From JAXHUK01 sp034189725 (GTDB lineage: Bacteria; Chloroflexota; Dehalococcoidia; SZUA-161): 17,947 bases of DNA. Below are positions 7,746 to 15,800 of this stretch, piece by piece (within the stretch, counting starts at the first letter, position 1; the number at the start of each line of letters is the position of its first letter). The translations under genes and the position numbers were made by a program. The stretch is from the NCBI GenBank assembly GCA_034189725.1, contig JAXHUK010000010.1, forward strand, positions 1 through 17,947, read 5' to 3'. A model generated the notes under the pieces. It was given only the letters and a program-made list of their open reading frames with translations, had not been told where the DNA came from and made no database searches.

Positions 7746-10700
7746 TCAGGAGTTCACTTTCTTCACCGCCAGCGTTACCTCATTCCCGTCTATCCTGTGG
7801 CTCTTCACAAAGGCTCCATCCGGAGGAGTATCATCAACCAGTGTCTGGGACAAGGTTTCCTGCCTAATATATGAGGCTGATTTTTCCATCACTCGCTGTA
7901 CCGACTCCTCCCCCTGGTAGTAGGTATCTATATGATCAGCGATATCGAATCCGGCCTGCTTGCGCATAGTCTGCAGGCGATGTACTAGCTCACGTGCCAG
8001 TCCCTCATCTGCAAGCTCTGGTGTAATATCGCTGTCTACCATCACCACCAGGCCACTTTCCTCAACCATTGGCCAGCTTAACGGCGTCTCCGCTGGCGCC
8101 TCGGTAATCACGTGCAACTCCTTGACATTGAGCTCATCCAACACCTGAGAGCCCATCCGCTCCAGCCCCGCTTTCTCCCCATTAGTCCTCACCTTGACGA
8201 CAACTTTCGCCAGTGGTTGTCGCACTTTCAGATTCGCCTTGGCACGGGCAGAACGTCCCATACTTGAGACCGTCATCACAAGATGGGTATCGGCAGATAA
8301 CTTCTCGTCAACCTGGCTCAGATCAGCCTGGGGATAGTCAGTGAGATGAACGCTCTCCGGGGCACTTTCATCAATGGGTCTAACCAGATTCTGATACAAC
8401 TCCTCAGCGACAAACGGTGTGAACGGAGCGAGAAGTTTGGCCAGAGTGCCCAAACACTGATAGAGAGTAGTATAAGCCGCCTGTTTGTCAGCATCGTTTT
8501 CACTCTTCCAGAACCGCCTGCGGCTCCTTCTCACGTACCAGTTAGACAGGTCCTGCACAAAATCCTCGATCTTCCGTCCCGCCCCCGTGGGATCATACTG
8601 ATCGAGCGCATGGGTCACGTCATCGACAAGCTGGTTAAGCTCAGAGAGTATCCAGCGATCCAGCTCGTGAAGGCTATCCGCGTTAACCCTGGTACGGGGA
8701 TCGAATTTGTCGATATTGGCATAGGTAACGAAAAACGAGTAGACATTCCACAGGGTTAGTAAAAATTTGCGTACTGCTTCCCCGACAAGCTCCTTGGAAA
8801 AACGGCGTACGTTCCCCGGTGGAGAGGACGTATAGAGATACCAGCGCAGGGCATCGGCCCCACTGGCATCGAGCACCTCCCACGGGGTAACGACATTGCC
8901 CTTGGATTTGCTCATTTTCTCGCCGTTTATGTCAAGGATATGCCCCAGACAGATCACGTTTCGGTAGCAGGGTTGCCCCAACAGGACTGTGGATATCGCA
9001 TGAAGGCTGTAGAACCAGCCCCTCGTCTGATCAACCGCCTCACAGATATAGTCCGCAGGAAAACGTCCGTCCTCAAGCAATGTTGTATTTTCAAACGGGT
9101 AGTGCCACTGGGCGAAGGGCATTGCGCCAGAGTCGAACCAGCAATCGATAACCTCGGGCACACGGCGCATCTCACCGTTACACTGAGGGCATGTATACGC
9201 TACCTCATCTATATAGGGACGATGTAAATCCGAAAGCTCCTCTATCCCTCTAACACCTCGTTTACCCCTTAAATCATCAACGCCTCCGATGCATTCCTCA
9301 TAGCTACAGCTATCGCAGCGCCAGACAGGAAGTGGCGTCCCCCAGTAACGTTCCCTCGAGAAAGCCCAGTCTACGTTATTATTCAACCAGTCGCCGAACC
9401 GTCCATATTTTATATACTCCGGATACCAGTTGATATCCTCATTCCCTGAGATAAGCCTATCCTTCATCGCCGTGGTCTTGATATACCACGATGGTTTGGC
9501 ATAATAAAGGAGCGGTGTTCGACAGCGCCAGCAGAATGGATACGTATGGCGAACAGTTTCACTACGAAAGAGAAGCCCCCTTGATTCAAGGTCATCAAGA
9601 ATTGCCGGATCAGCATCCTTAACGAATTTGCCAGCAAAGGAATAGCCGCCTTGAATCACCCCCTGCAAATCCACGTAATCTCTGACAAAGTTGAGGGAAT
9701 TCTCATTACCCACCTCAAAGTCCACTTCACCAAACGATGGCGCTACATGAACAATGCCGGTACCGTCCTCCATGGAGACGAAGTCCCCAGCGATAACTGC
9801 ATAAACCAATGGATCTTCTGCCCGCCCGCCATCCTCCCGTTCCTCCCAGGTACCCATTTTACGAATGCTCACTCCAAAATCAAAGGGGTTGAACAGCGGT
9901 TCATACTGCAGTCCGACCAAGGCGCTCCCCAAAATCCTTGTTTCCTCACTGTAACCCTCGAGTCCCACTGTGCCGACAAGCGCCGAAGCCATTATGAGGT
10001 AGTCATCTTCCCCCTTCATTACCGAGTATTCCTCATCCGCAGCCACAGCAAGCGCAGTATTCCCCGGCAGCGTCCACGGAGTCGTTGTCCATGCCAGCAG
10101 GTAAACAGGAGCATCCCCAACGAGATCGAGAAGCCACTTCGCAAAATCGGCCTCCACATCGGACCCGCGGTTACGCATGGTATCGAGGTACTCCGGTCTG
10201 GCGTATAGCGATTTCGCCATCCTGAACTTGATATACACCGAAGGATCATCCGTGTCATCATATCCCTGAGCCACTTCGTGAGAAGAGAGGGAAGTGCCAC
10301 AACGAGGACAATGTGGAGTAACCTTATAACCCTGGTAGACGAGTCCCTTTTCCCACAGTTGCTTTATTATCCACCAGCAGGTCTCAATATACGTGTTCTC
10401 GAATGTTATGTACGGATTCTGCATGTCTATCCAGAAACCAATACGGTCAGTAAGTTCCTCCCACTCCTTGACGTACTTGAGCACATTCTGGCGACAGCGG
10501 CTGTTGAACTCAGCAATACCGTAGTGCTCGATCTCCGTCTTGCTCTTCAGCCCCAGTTCGTTCTCGACCTCAAGCTCAACCGGCAGGCCGTGGGTATCCC
10601 AACCTGCCATGCGCGGAGCGTAGTATCCCCTCATTGTTTTATAGCGTGGGAAAATGTCCTTGAATACCCTCGCCAGCACATGATGGATCCCCGGGCTGGC

Positions 10701-10853
10701 ATTAGCCGTTGGCGGGCCATCATAGAGAACGAACCGAATCCCGCCCTGCCGCTGCTCCACGCTCTTTTCGAAAATCATTCTCTCTCGCCAAAAGCTGAGT
10801 AGACGTTGCTCAAGCTCAGCAAAATCAACCCTGCTGTTTACAGGCTTAAACAT
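7746..10853 (-). CDS. ileS: Isoleucyl-tRNA synthetase, type 2 (eukaryote-like form)
   Basis: This 1035-residue class I synthetase charges tRNA-Ile and edits misactivated valine. The HIGH signature reads P-G-I-H-H (54-58), a variant known in some type 2 enzymes, and KMSKS is at 646-650. Cysteine pairs at 182/185 and in CDSC and CPQC further on suggest zinc sites. The C-terminal part has the anticodon-binding helices (NWYVRRSRRRFW) and the long tail typical of the type 2 clade, which as a class includes enzymes poorly inhibited by mupirocin. The ATG at 10853 follows a strong AAGGAGGG (10858-10865). Expression should be controlled by the T-box leader directly upstream. It lies downstream of jag on the same strand and converges on the HtrA-like gene. 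The gene is intact. Confidence 0.97.
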   Translation of the reverse strand: MFKPVNSRVDFAELEQRLLSFWRERMIFEKSVEQRQGGIRFVLYDGPPTANASPGIHHVLARVFKDIFPRYKTMRGYYAPRMAGWDTHGLPVELEVENELGLKSKTEIEHYGIAEFNSRCRQNVLKYVKEWEELTDRIGFWIDMQNPYITFENTYIETCWWIIKQLWEKGLVYQGYKVTPHCPRCGTSLSSHEVAQGYDDTDDPSVYIKFRMAKSLYARPEYLDTMRNRGSDVEADFAKWLLDLVGDAPVYLLAWTTTPWTLPGNTALAVAADEEYSVMKGEDDYLIMASALVGTVGLEGYSEETRILGSALVGLQYEPLFNPFDFGVSIRKMGTWEEREDGGRAEDPLVYAVIAGDFVSMEDGTGIVHVAPSFGEVDFEVGNENSLNFVRDYVDLQGVIQGGYSFAGKFVKDADPAILDDLESRGLLFRSETVRHTYPFCWRCRTPLLYYAKPSWYIKTTAMKDRLISGNEDINWYPEYIKYGRFGDWLNNNVDWAFSRERYWGTPLPVWRCDSCSYEECIGGVDDLRGKRGVRGIEELSDLHRPYIDEVAYTCPQCNGEMRRVPEVIDCWFDSGAMPFAQWHYPFENTTLLEDGRFPADYICEAVDQTRGWFYSLHAISTVLLGQPCYRNVICLGHILDINGEKMSKSKGNVVTPWEVLDASGADALRWYLYTSSPPGNVRRFSKELVGEAVRKFLLTLWNVYSFFVTYANIDKFDPRTRVNADSLHELDRWILSELNQLVDDVTHALDQYDPTGAGRKIEDFVQDLSNWYVRRSRRRFWKSENDADKQAAYTTLYQCLGTLAKLLAPFTPFVAEELYQNLVRPIDESAPESVHLTDYPQADLSQVDEKLSADTHLVMTVSSMGRSARAKANLKVRQPLAKVVVKVRTNGEKAGLERMGSQVLDELNVKELHVITEAPAETPLSWPMVEESGLVVMVDSDITPELADEGLARELVHRLQTMRKQAGFDIADHIDTYYQGEESVQRVMEKSASYIRQETLSQTLVDDTPPDGAFVKSHRIDGNEVTLAVKKVNS

Positions 10854-10888
10854 ATGACCCTCCTTATTAAAACAATGATACGCATTCG

Positions 10889-10947
10889 GGGATCAGGGAG
10901 CAATAGGCCCCAATAGCACGCTGTTCTTAAATAAACATGCTGATCCC
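10889..10947 (-). repeat. 8-bp inverted repeat between T-box terminator and ileS start
   Basis: GGGATCAG (10889-10896) and CTGATCCC (10940-10947) are perfect reverse complements, separated by 43 bases that contain weaker nested hairpins. It lies in the roughly 95-base leader left after the T-box terminator and before the ileS ribosome binding site, so it would form only in read-through transcripts. A role in stability or translation is possible; it may also be chance. Confidence 0.4.
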
Positions 10948-10960
10948 TGACAACTATCCC

Positions 10961-10997
10961 AACAAACAAAGAGTCCCATCCCTGAAGGGACGGGACT
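10961..10997 (-). terminator. Intrinsic terminator of the ileS T-box
   Basis: On the minus strand AGTCCCGTCCC (10997-10987) pairs with GGGATGGGACT (10982-10972) through an 11-bp stem with one G-U pair and a TTCA loop. The T-rich run CTTTGTTTGTT follows. It starts 8 bases after the T-box sequence, as expected for the default OFF structure. Confidence 0.93.
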
Positions 10998-11262
10998 GAA
11001 TTCCCGCGGTACCACCCTATTTCACCAACTCGCTCTGTCATGTAGTACAAGAGCCTGTCGGAGCACTCATCAGGACACGTATTCATGCCCCGTCTCGGAT
11101 AACGGTCGACGAAACCGGCCAAATCTACTTCCCCATTATTTCAGGGTTTCGGTTGGCGGCTCAGGAGTGATTTTCGTCCGGGCTGGTCACATCTGCTCTC
11201 ACCGTACCAGACTCGCTGTGTGATTACCACCGGCTACTCGTCTCCGTCACTGCCTTTCACTA
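10961..11262 (-). promoter_or_regulatory. T-box riboswitch leader of ileS, isoleucine (ATC) specifier
   Basis: Read on the minus strand, the leader starts with the typical Stem I side GGCAGTGACGGAGACGAGTA. The specifier loop reads GAAAATCACTCC, with ATC (Ile) at 11171-11169. The hallmark AGGGTGGTACCGCG is at 11018-11005, just before the terminator. In this family uncharged tRNA pairs with the specifier codon and its free CCA end pairs with the T-box bulge. This stabilises an antiterminator, so ileS is made when isoleucyl-tRNA is short. The specifier agrees with the gene downstream. The 5' end is approximate. No convincing promoter was seen between jag and the leader, so initiation may lie inside jag or upstream of it. 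Confidence 0.95.
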
Positions 11263-11284
11263 TTGAAGCCGTATATACAGACAA

Positions 11285-11965
11285 CTACGCCCGACTATAC
11301 CTGCTATTTCGCCTGGATACGATTACAACCTTGCGATCGTCACCCTGCCCTATACTTTGCGTAGTCACATACGGATCGTCCCGCAGTTGCATATGAATGA
11401 CCCTGCGTTCACTGGCTGCCATTGGCTCTAGTGTCACCGATCGTCCTGTGGACTTCACTTGATTCGCCAGGCGGTGCGCTAATAACCTCAGAGACTCATT
11501 GCGCCTTCGCCGATATCCCTCAACATCAACTACTATCCCCACCCCTGCTTTAAGACGCCGACTTATAATAAGATTAACTAAATATTGCAACGCAGAAATG
11601 GTCTCCCCCCGCCGCCCAATGAGAATCCCCAGATCATCACCTCGTATGTCAAGTATGACCCTGCCTTGATTCTCATGATTATCGGACTTATCTGACTCGA
11701 GATTAACAGTAGCATCAGCATCAATCAGAGAGAGAATTTCCTCCAGGACACCCCTGGCCATAATCCCGACATCTGTCGTACCATCACCTGATGGTTCTAT
11801 TGGCGTAACTCTTACCCTGACCTCTTCTGCACCCAACCCAAAAATACCGGTTCTCCCCTTTTTAACTACAACCACCTCCACCTCAGAACGACTCAACCCC
11901 AGTTCGGCTAGAGCGACATCAACGGCTTCTTCTTCTGACTTTGCGCTTATTTCGATGCTTTCCAT
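11285..11965 (-). CDS. jag: Jag/KhpB-type RNA-binding protein (Jag-N, KH, R3H)
   Basis: From ATG 11965 the product has 226 residues. GAAGG lies 6 bases upstream, and the longer frame to 12076 would run deep into yidC. Domain order is Jag-N (1-53, with the KKGRTGIFG turn), a variable acidic linker, a KH domain (about 100-150) with the IGRRG GxxG loop at 116-120, and an R3H domain (about 155-217) with Arg187 and His191 in the R-x3-H motif. Jag/KhpB proteins bind RNA and affect cell elongation and division in Gram-positive bacteria. Its first 47 bases overlap the end of yidC, the classical gene order, which implies coupled translation. The ileS T-box leader starts just after its stop. Confidence 0.95.
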   Translation of the reverse strand: MESIEISAKSEEEAVDVALAELGLSRSEVEVVVVKKGRTGIFGLGAEEVRVRVTPIEPSGDGTTDVGIMARGVLEEILSLIDADATVNLESDKSDNHENQGRVILDIRGDDLGILIGRRGETISALQYLVNLIISRRLKAGVGIVVDVEGYRRRRNESLRLLAHRLANQVKSTGRSVTLEPMAASERRVIHMQLRDDPYVTTQSIGQGDDRKVVIVSRRNSRYSRA

Positions 11966-12935
11966 CACTAACCTTCTTTCGCCCCGATTCTGCACTTCCA
12001 TTTTCAGCAATTGACGTATCTTTATCTTCTCCCTTTGCCTGTGAGGACTCACTGCCATTGTTGCCATTGCTGGCATTACCCGGATTCCCCTTCGCTATCG
12101 ATGGTGTTCCAGTTGGGCGCAAGAATCCACCCCGTAGTGAACTCAGAGACGGAACTGACAACGTACCCCAACCAGTAACTCTATACTGGATTACCATGCT
12201 TATGACATTAGTGAGGAACCAGTACAGAGAAAGCCCGCTGGGGAACGACAAAGCAAAGAACCCAAACATCAGGGGCATCATCCACACCATCAGACGCTGC
12301 ATTGACTGCTGTTGGGGGTCCACAGATGGCGGATTGGACATTTTTTGCAGCATCCACATGCTTACCCCTACAAGAATGGCCATGCTCCAATGTCCGGCTC
12401 CAAGATCAAGTCCCAGGAAATGACTGTTAAGCGGCACCTCTCCCTGAATCACGGCCCATGGATAGAGCTGCTTGGATAGCCCAAGCAGGTTCTCAGGAGC
12501 ATATCCCAGACCCTGTATAACAGCCTGGTAAAGAGCAATCCAGATTGGCATCTGAATGAGCATTGGGAAGGCACAGCCGAGAGGATTAACCCCATACTCC
12601 TTGTAGAGCTTTGCCATCGCAGTGCCAAGTTGCTCCCTGTCATTGGCATATTTCTTCTGCAGCTCCTTCATCTTCGGCTGAATTTCTTGCATAGCCTTGG
12701 TGGAACGCAACTGCCTCATAGTGAGCGGCAACGTAATCACCCGAATAATAATAGTGAGCGCAACAATAGCCAGGCCGAAGCTGCCAAACAGATACTTGGA
12801 TAACAGCACCAGTAGATTCAAGATCGGCTGCAGCAGCACAAGGTCAAAAAGCTCTATCGGAGAGATAATACCCCCGACAAAGAGGAAAATCAGCAGCATC
12901 CCGAGCAGGAGAACAATATTCCTGGTCCTAGGCAT
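11919..12935 (-). CDS. yidC: Membrane protein insertase YidC/Oxa1, short Gram-positive-type form
   Basis: From ATG 12935 the protein has 338 residues. GGAG lies 7 bases upstream, while the GTG at 12953 lacks a site and would overlap the previous gene. It inserts proteins into the cytoplasmic membrane alone or with SecYEG. An N-terminal hydrophobic segment (about 6-25) is followed directly by the conserved 60-kDa insertase core; the large periplasmic domain of Gram-negative YidC is missing. The conserved charged Arg in the groove helix is at 65 (TIIIRVITLP). Further segments include CAFPMLIQMPIW and the SFPSGLSLYW region near the end of the core. The C-terminus is Gly/Asn/Ser-rich and ends in a very basic tail (KHRNKRKVRRRSR), likely for ribosome contact. 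The last 47 bases overlap jag. Confidence 0.96.
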   Translation of the reverse strand: MPRTRNIVLLLGMLLIFLFVGGIISPIELFDLVLLQPILNLLVLLSKYLFGSFGLAIVALTIIIRVITLPLTMRQLRSTKAMQEIQPKMKELQKKYANDREQLGTAMAKLYKEYGVNPLGCAFPMLIQMPIWIALYQAVIQGLGYAPENLLGLSKQLYPWAVIQGEVPLNSHFLGLDLGAGHWSMAILVGVSMWMLQKMSNPPSVDPQQQSMQRLMVWMMPLMFGFFALSFPSGLSLYWFLTNVISMVIQYRVTGWGTLSVPSLSSLRGGFLRPTGTPSIAKGNPGNASNGNNGSESSQAKGEDKDTSIAENGSAESGRKKVSDGKHRNKRKVRRRSR

Positions 12936-12949
12936 AGTTTTTCTCCGTC

Positions 12950-14077
12950 TCACTCACTGAGTAGCACTCTCCATTCCTGTTGGCCTGTGGTGGCATCGAA
13001 TTTATAAAACTTGTTATCCTGAGCATTCAGATAGACCTCATTGCCAGAAGCACTGAGGGGAGCAAGCACCTTACTATCGACGCTAAGTGAACGCCATTTT
13101 TCCTCACCAGCGTCCAGGTCGAGCCAGTAGACAGTGCCATTCTCAGAGGCCACAACCAGCACATCACCAGCGATAACCGGAGCTGAACTCACCGGCCCAG
13201 AGATCGGCTTAGACCACTTCTGAGTACCATTTCCGGCATCAACGGCATAAACACTGGAGTCCATAGAGCCAAAGTAAATAGTGCCATTCCCGTAAACAGC
13301 CTCCGCCCATACCCAATCACGGGGGGCGTCATACACCCATTTTTGCTCACCGTCGCCAGCATTCACCGCATAGAAACTACTATCGAAAGAACCAACATAG
13401 ACCACCCCCTCGACAATCAAAGGAGGCGCAACAATGCCCCCTCCAGCTTCGAAGGGCTCATTCCACTTCAATTCCCCGGTATACATATCAACAGCGTACA
13501 GTTTATGGTCCAGAGAGCCAACGTACACAACGCCATCTTCTACGACAGGTGTCGACCAGATCTTATCCTCAGCCTGAAAGGGGAATCCTTCCTTCAGCAT
13601 ACCTGTAGCCACATCGACAGCGTGGAGTGTACCATCAGAACAGCCGACGAAGAGCGTCCCATCGGCAACAGCTACTCCCCCGGCAATATTGCTCTTGGTA
13701 TCATATGGTTCAGACCATACATCGACCCTGCTCCCTGCATTGATGGCATAAACTTTTCCGCTATATGACGCAACGTAAATTATATCATCAGTCACCACCG
13801 GGGGGGCATAGACCATCCCTGCGCTGAACTGTCCACCGGAAGCACAACTCAGTATCCCAGAGCTTGTCTCCACTGGAGGTTCCCAGGACCATCTGATACC
13901 ACCCTCGAGGTTTAATGCATGAACCTTGCCATCCATAGAGCCTACATATACGGTATCACCCTCCACGACACCCCCGGGCCATCCCCGGGGACCAATACAA
14001 CCAGAGAGTAGCAGGCTCATGAGGACTATGGCGATAATAATTGCTTTAGCTGCTGTATATCGCTTAATACGAAACAT
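12950..14077 (-). CDS. PQQ-repeat (BamB-like) beta-propeller lipoprotein
   Basis: This encodes 375 residues. A basic N-terminus, a hydrophobic helix (about 11-25) and LLSGC give a lipobox with Cys27, so the mature protein is membrane-anchored on the outside. The rest consists of eight repeats of about 40 residues with the pattern G-x-V-Y-V-G-S-x-D, Y-A-V-D-x-x-x-G, x-x-W, which predicts an eight-bladed propeller. The same fold occurs in BamB and in quinoprotein dehydrogenases, but no dehydrogenase catalytic motif was noticed, so a scaffold or protein-binding role is more likely. It sits between yidD and yidC, 14 bases before the yidC start, suggesting a role in envelope protein assembly. The start region is AT-rich and has no clear ribosome binding site. 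Fold is certain, function inferred. Confidence 0.85.
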   Translation of the reverse strand: MFRIKRYTAAKAIIIAIVLMSLLLSGCIGPRGWPGGVVEGDTVYVGSMDGKVHALNLEGGIRWSWEPPVETSSGILSCASGGQFSAGMVYAPPVVTDDIIYVASYSGKVYAINAGSRVDVWSEPYDTKSNIAGGVAVADGTLFVGCSDGTLHAVDVATGMLKEGFPFQAEDKIWSTPVVEDGVVYVGSLDHKLYAVDMYTGELKWNEPFEAGGGIVAPPLIVEGVVYVGSFDSSFYAVNAGDGEQKWVYDAPRDWVWAEAVYGNGTIYFGSMDSSVYAVDAGNGTQKWSKPISGPVSSAPVIAGDVLVVASENGTVYWLDLDAGEEKWRSLSVDSKVLAPLSASGNEVYLNAQDNKFYKFDATTGQQEWRVLLSE

Positions 14078-14133
14078 TTAAATAACAGACCATTAATAAA
14101 AAATATGAAGAACCTTGCAGGGTGAAAAAGAGG

Positions 14134-14343
14134 TCAAGGGACAGGATCCAATCCGCCTTTACTGAGAGGATGGCAACGAAAGAAACGCTTCACCGTCAGC
14201 CACCCACCCTTCACCACACCATACTTCTCAATAGCCTCATAGCCATATTGAGAACATGTGGGTACATAAAGACAGTAATGAGGTCTATTTGCTGAAATAG
14301 CCACTTGATAAAACTTTATCAAGTTCAGTGCGATTTTCTTCAC
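14134..14343 (-). CDS. yidD: YidD membrane protein insertion efficiency factor
   Basis: This 69-residue protein has the family hallmarks: an N-terminal amphipathic helix (KIALNLIKFYQVAIS), the three-cysteine region Y-C-L-Y-V-P-T-C-S-Q-Y (about 23-33), the Y-E-A-I-E-K-Y-G stretch, and R-x-x-R/K-C-H-P with GGLDPVP at the end. YidD assists YidC-dependent insertion at the membrane. The GTG start (14343) overlaps the rnpA stop by 4 bases (GTGA), as is usual in this cluster. A propeller lipoprotein gene follows it instead of yidC. Confidence 0.95.
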   Translation of the reverse strand: MKKIALNLIKFYQVAISANRPHYCLYVPTCSQYGYEAIEKYGVVKGGWLTVKRFFRCHPLSKGGLDPVP

Positions 14344-14708
14344 CCCTGTGTTTTTCCCACTCCCTTGTCTTCACCCTCGCCTGCCAGAACATGAGCCCGG
14401 CGCATCAATCCTCGTACCGCTTCCGCCATCTGATGATAATCCGCCGCTGCCGCTCGTTCACGGGCTATAAACACCATATCCCATCCGCGTTCCGCAGGGA
14501 CTGTTCTCGTCACTTCTCTCAACAACCGCTTCACCCGGTTGCGCACCACCGCATTCCCTACCCGTTTGCTGGTCACAAACCCATATCGATTTCGCTCAAG
14601 TCCATTCGGCAACACTTTGAGAACAACCAGTTCACACGCCCGCGCTTTACCGCGCCTATACACCTCAGCGAAATCCGCGGTCTTCCTCAGCCTTTCATCT
14701 TTGGCCAT
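14340..14708 (-). CDS. rnpA: Ribonuclease P protein component
   Basis: This 122-residue basic protein binds the catalytic RNase P RNA and helps mature tRNA 5' ends. The family signature is seen in GFVTSKRVGNAVVRNRVKRLLRE (about 43-65), given here as two joined motifs: the SKRVGNAV strand and the RNRVKRLLRE RNR helix. The N-terminus RLRKTADFAEVYRRGK is also typical. The ATG at 14708 is 18 bases after the rpmH stop; its ribosome binding site is weak, so coupling to rpmH is likely. The C-terminal tail is short and charged and overlaps the yidD start by 4 bases. Confidence 0.95.
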   Translation of the reverse strand: MAKDERLRKTADFAEVYRRGKARACELVVLKVLPNGLERNRYGFVTSKRVGNAVVRNRVKRLLREVTRTVPAERGWDMVFIARERAAAADYHQMAEAVRGLMRRAHVLAGEGEDKGVGKTQG

Positions 14709-14726
14709 TCTGCCACAGTAACAATC

Positions 14727-14864
14727 CTATACTGTAAGCCGATGACGACCTTTCAGCCGCCTCCGTTTTAAAACCAGGCGTCCTCCGCGATCCGCCATAC
14801 GGGCAAGAAAACCATGTTTGCGTTTTCTCGGTATCTTCTTCGGTTGATAAGTTCGTTTCGGCAT
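14727..14864 (-). CDS. rpmH: 50S ribosomal protein L34
   Basis: A 45-residue, strongly basic protein beginning MPKRTYQPKKIPRKRKHGF. It matches L34 over its length, including the central GFLARM and the final RRRLKGRHRLTV. AAGGTGA lies 6-7 bases before the ATG. It is the first gene of the rpmH-rnpA-yidD-yidC-jag cluster and has its own consensus promoter starting about 25 bases upstream, giving a very short leader. Confidence 0.97.
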   Translation of the reverse strand: MPKRTYQPKKIPRKRKHGFLARMADRGGRLVLKRRRLKGRHRLTV

Positions 14865-14889
14865 TTTATATCACCTTACATCAAGGGAT

Positions 14890-14918
14890 ATTATACCCGT
14901 CCTTTTCCCCACTGTCAA
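14890..14918 (-). promoter_or_regulatory. Consensus sigma70-type promoter of rpmH cluster
   Basis: On the minus strand TTGACA (14918-14913) and TATAAT (14895-14890) are both perfect and separated by exactly 17 bases. Transcription should start near 14883, about 19 bases before the rpmH ATG. This predicts strong constitutive expression of rpmH-rnpA and probably of the genes after them. Confidence 0.9.
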
Positions 14919-15104
14919 TTTGAAATATTCTACGCAACTTCAAGGCTGGAAGCCTTTCCCCACTCGCCCCCACTTGCGGGAGGGTCTTTCCAGGCTCGAC
15001 AACAGCAGCACCAGAAACATGAACCGTCTGTTCAAAACACAAAGTTAGCCGGCAGTTTTTCCAGGGATGAGAACCGGTGAACCAGCAACTATAAACCATC
15101 TTGA

Positions 15105-15749
15105 CTAGAGAGCATGCTTTAGCACAATGATCTCAGTCGTTTCTGGCAATTCACCCTTCCGCAACTCTACCTCACTGGAATCAAGCCTCTTGACCCCAAC
15201 CTTACCTTTGAGGAAATCATCAACGGGAGCGATAGGGAAACCACATTTATCATTCTTATAATGCATGGGAATAACGATACCTGGTTTAATCTGATCACAG
15301 ATTTCGCTGGCCGTAGCGGCATCCACAGTGTAAAAACCTCCCACGGGGATCATAAGAACATCGACCTGCCCGATCTCAGCAATCTCCGTCCCCGACAACT
15401 TGTGCCCCAGATCCCCCATGTGGCAAATCCTCAACCCATCCACGGTAAAACAGAACACCGTATTCGCCCCTCTTTCACTGCCCCTTGAGGTATCATGGTA
15501 CGTCCCCACCCCTTTGAATGTAATACCATCAACCTCTTTTACCCCGACCCCGGTAACCGTCTTGGGATTCCCTTTAACCTTGCCACCCATATGATCACCG
15601 TGCTCATGGCTGATAACTACGATATTCGCTGTCTCCTTTATTGGCCCGTAACTAAGACCAGGGTAATCCCCGAAGGGATCGGTCACTATTCTGGTACCAT
15701 CATCGGCGGTTATCACAAAGGACGCATGACCAAGCCACTTTACCTTCAC
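15105..15749 (-). CDS. UPF0173 metal-dependent hydrolase (metallo-beta-lactamase fold)
   Basis: From GTG 15749 the product has 214 residues. GGGAGG (15762-15757) is 7 bases upstream, which favours this start over the frame opening 21 bases earlier. The N-terminal V-K-W-L-G-H-A-S motif and the metal-binding H-x-H-x-D-H (H48, H50, D52, H53 in SHEHGDH) are those of the UPF0173 branch of the metallo-beta-lactamase superfamily. Further ligands are probably in HMGDLGH and in the MHY motif near residue 165. The substrate of these enzymes is unknown. The gene lies 51 bases downstream of pepA on the same strand and is probably co-transcribed with it. A stand-alone cytoplasmic enzyme with no signal peptide. 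Confidence 0.92.
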   Translation of the reverse strand: MKVKWLGHASFVITADDGTRIVTDPFGDYPGLSYGPIKETANIVVISHEHGDHMGGKVKGNPKTVTGVGVKEVDGITFKGVGTYHDTSRGSERGANTVFCFTVDGLRICHMGDLGHKLSGTEIAEIGQVDVLMIPVGGFYTVDAATASEICDQIKPGIVIPMHYKNDKCGFPIAPVDDFLKGKVGVKRLDSSEVELRKGELPETTEIIVLKHAL

Positions 15750-15800
15750 AATGCAACCTCCCGCAATCATAGTTCGTTAAATGACAATGAGTTTCGTTAC

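Noticed and set aside
10363..10371. TTATCCACC, one mismatch from a DnaA box
   Set aside because: It lies within ileS coding sequence and is explained by codons; not counted as part of an origin.
10838..11122. 94-codon minus-strand frame upstream of ileS
   Set aside because: It is read through the T-box sequence and terminator, which explain the conservation here; the frame is incidental.
11966..12076. Longer N-terminus for Jag
   Set aside because: It lies wholly inside yidC, lacks a ribosome binding site, and the Jag-N domain starts precisely at the ATG at 11965.
14942..14956. AAGGCT-GGA-AGCCTT hairpin as terminator of pepA-UPF0173
   Set aside because: No T-run follows on the minus strand and it lies about 150 bases after the stop, so it is only a small palindrome.
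14881..15099. 72-codon minus-strand frame between the UPF0173 gene and rpmH
   Set aside because: It covers the perfect rpmH promoter and shows no protein-like pattern.
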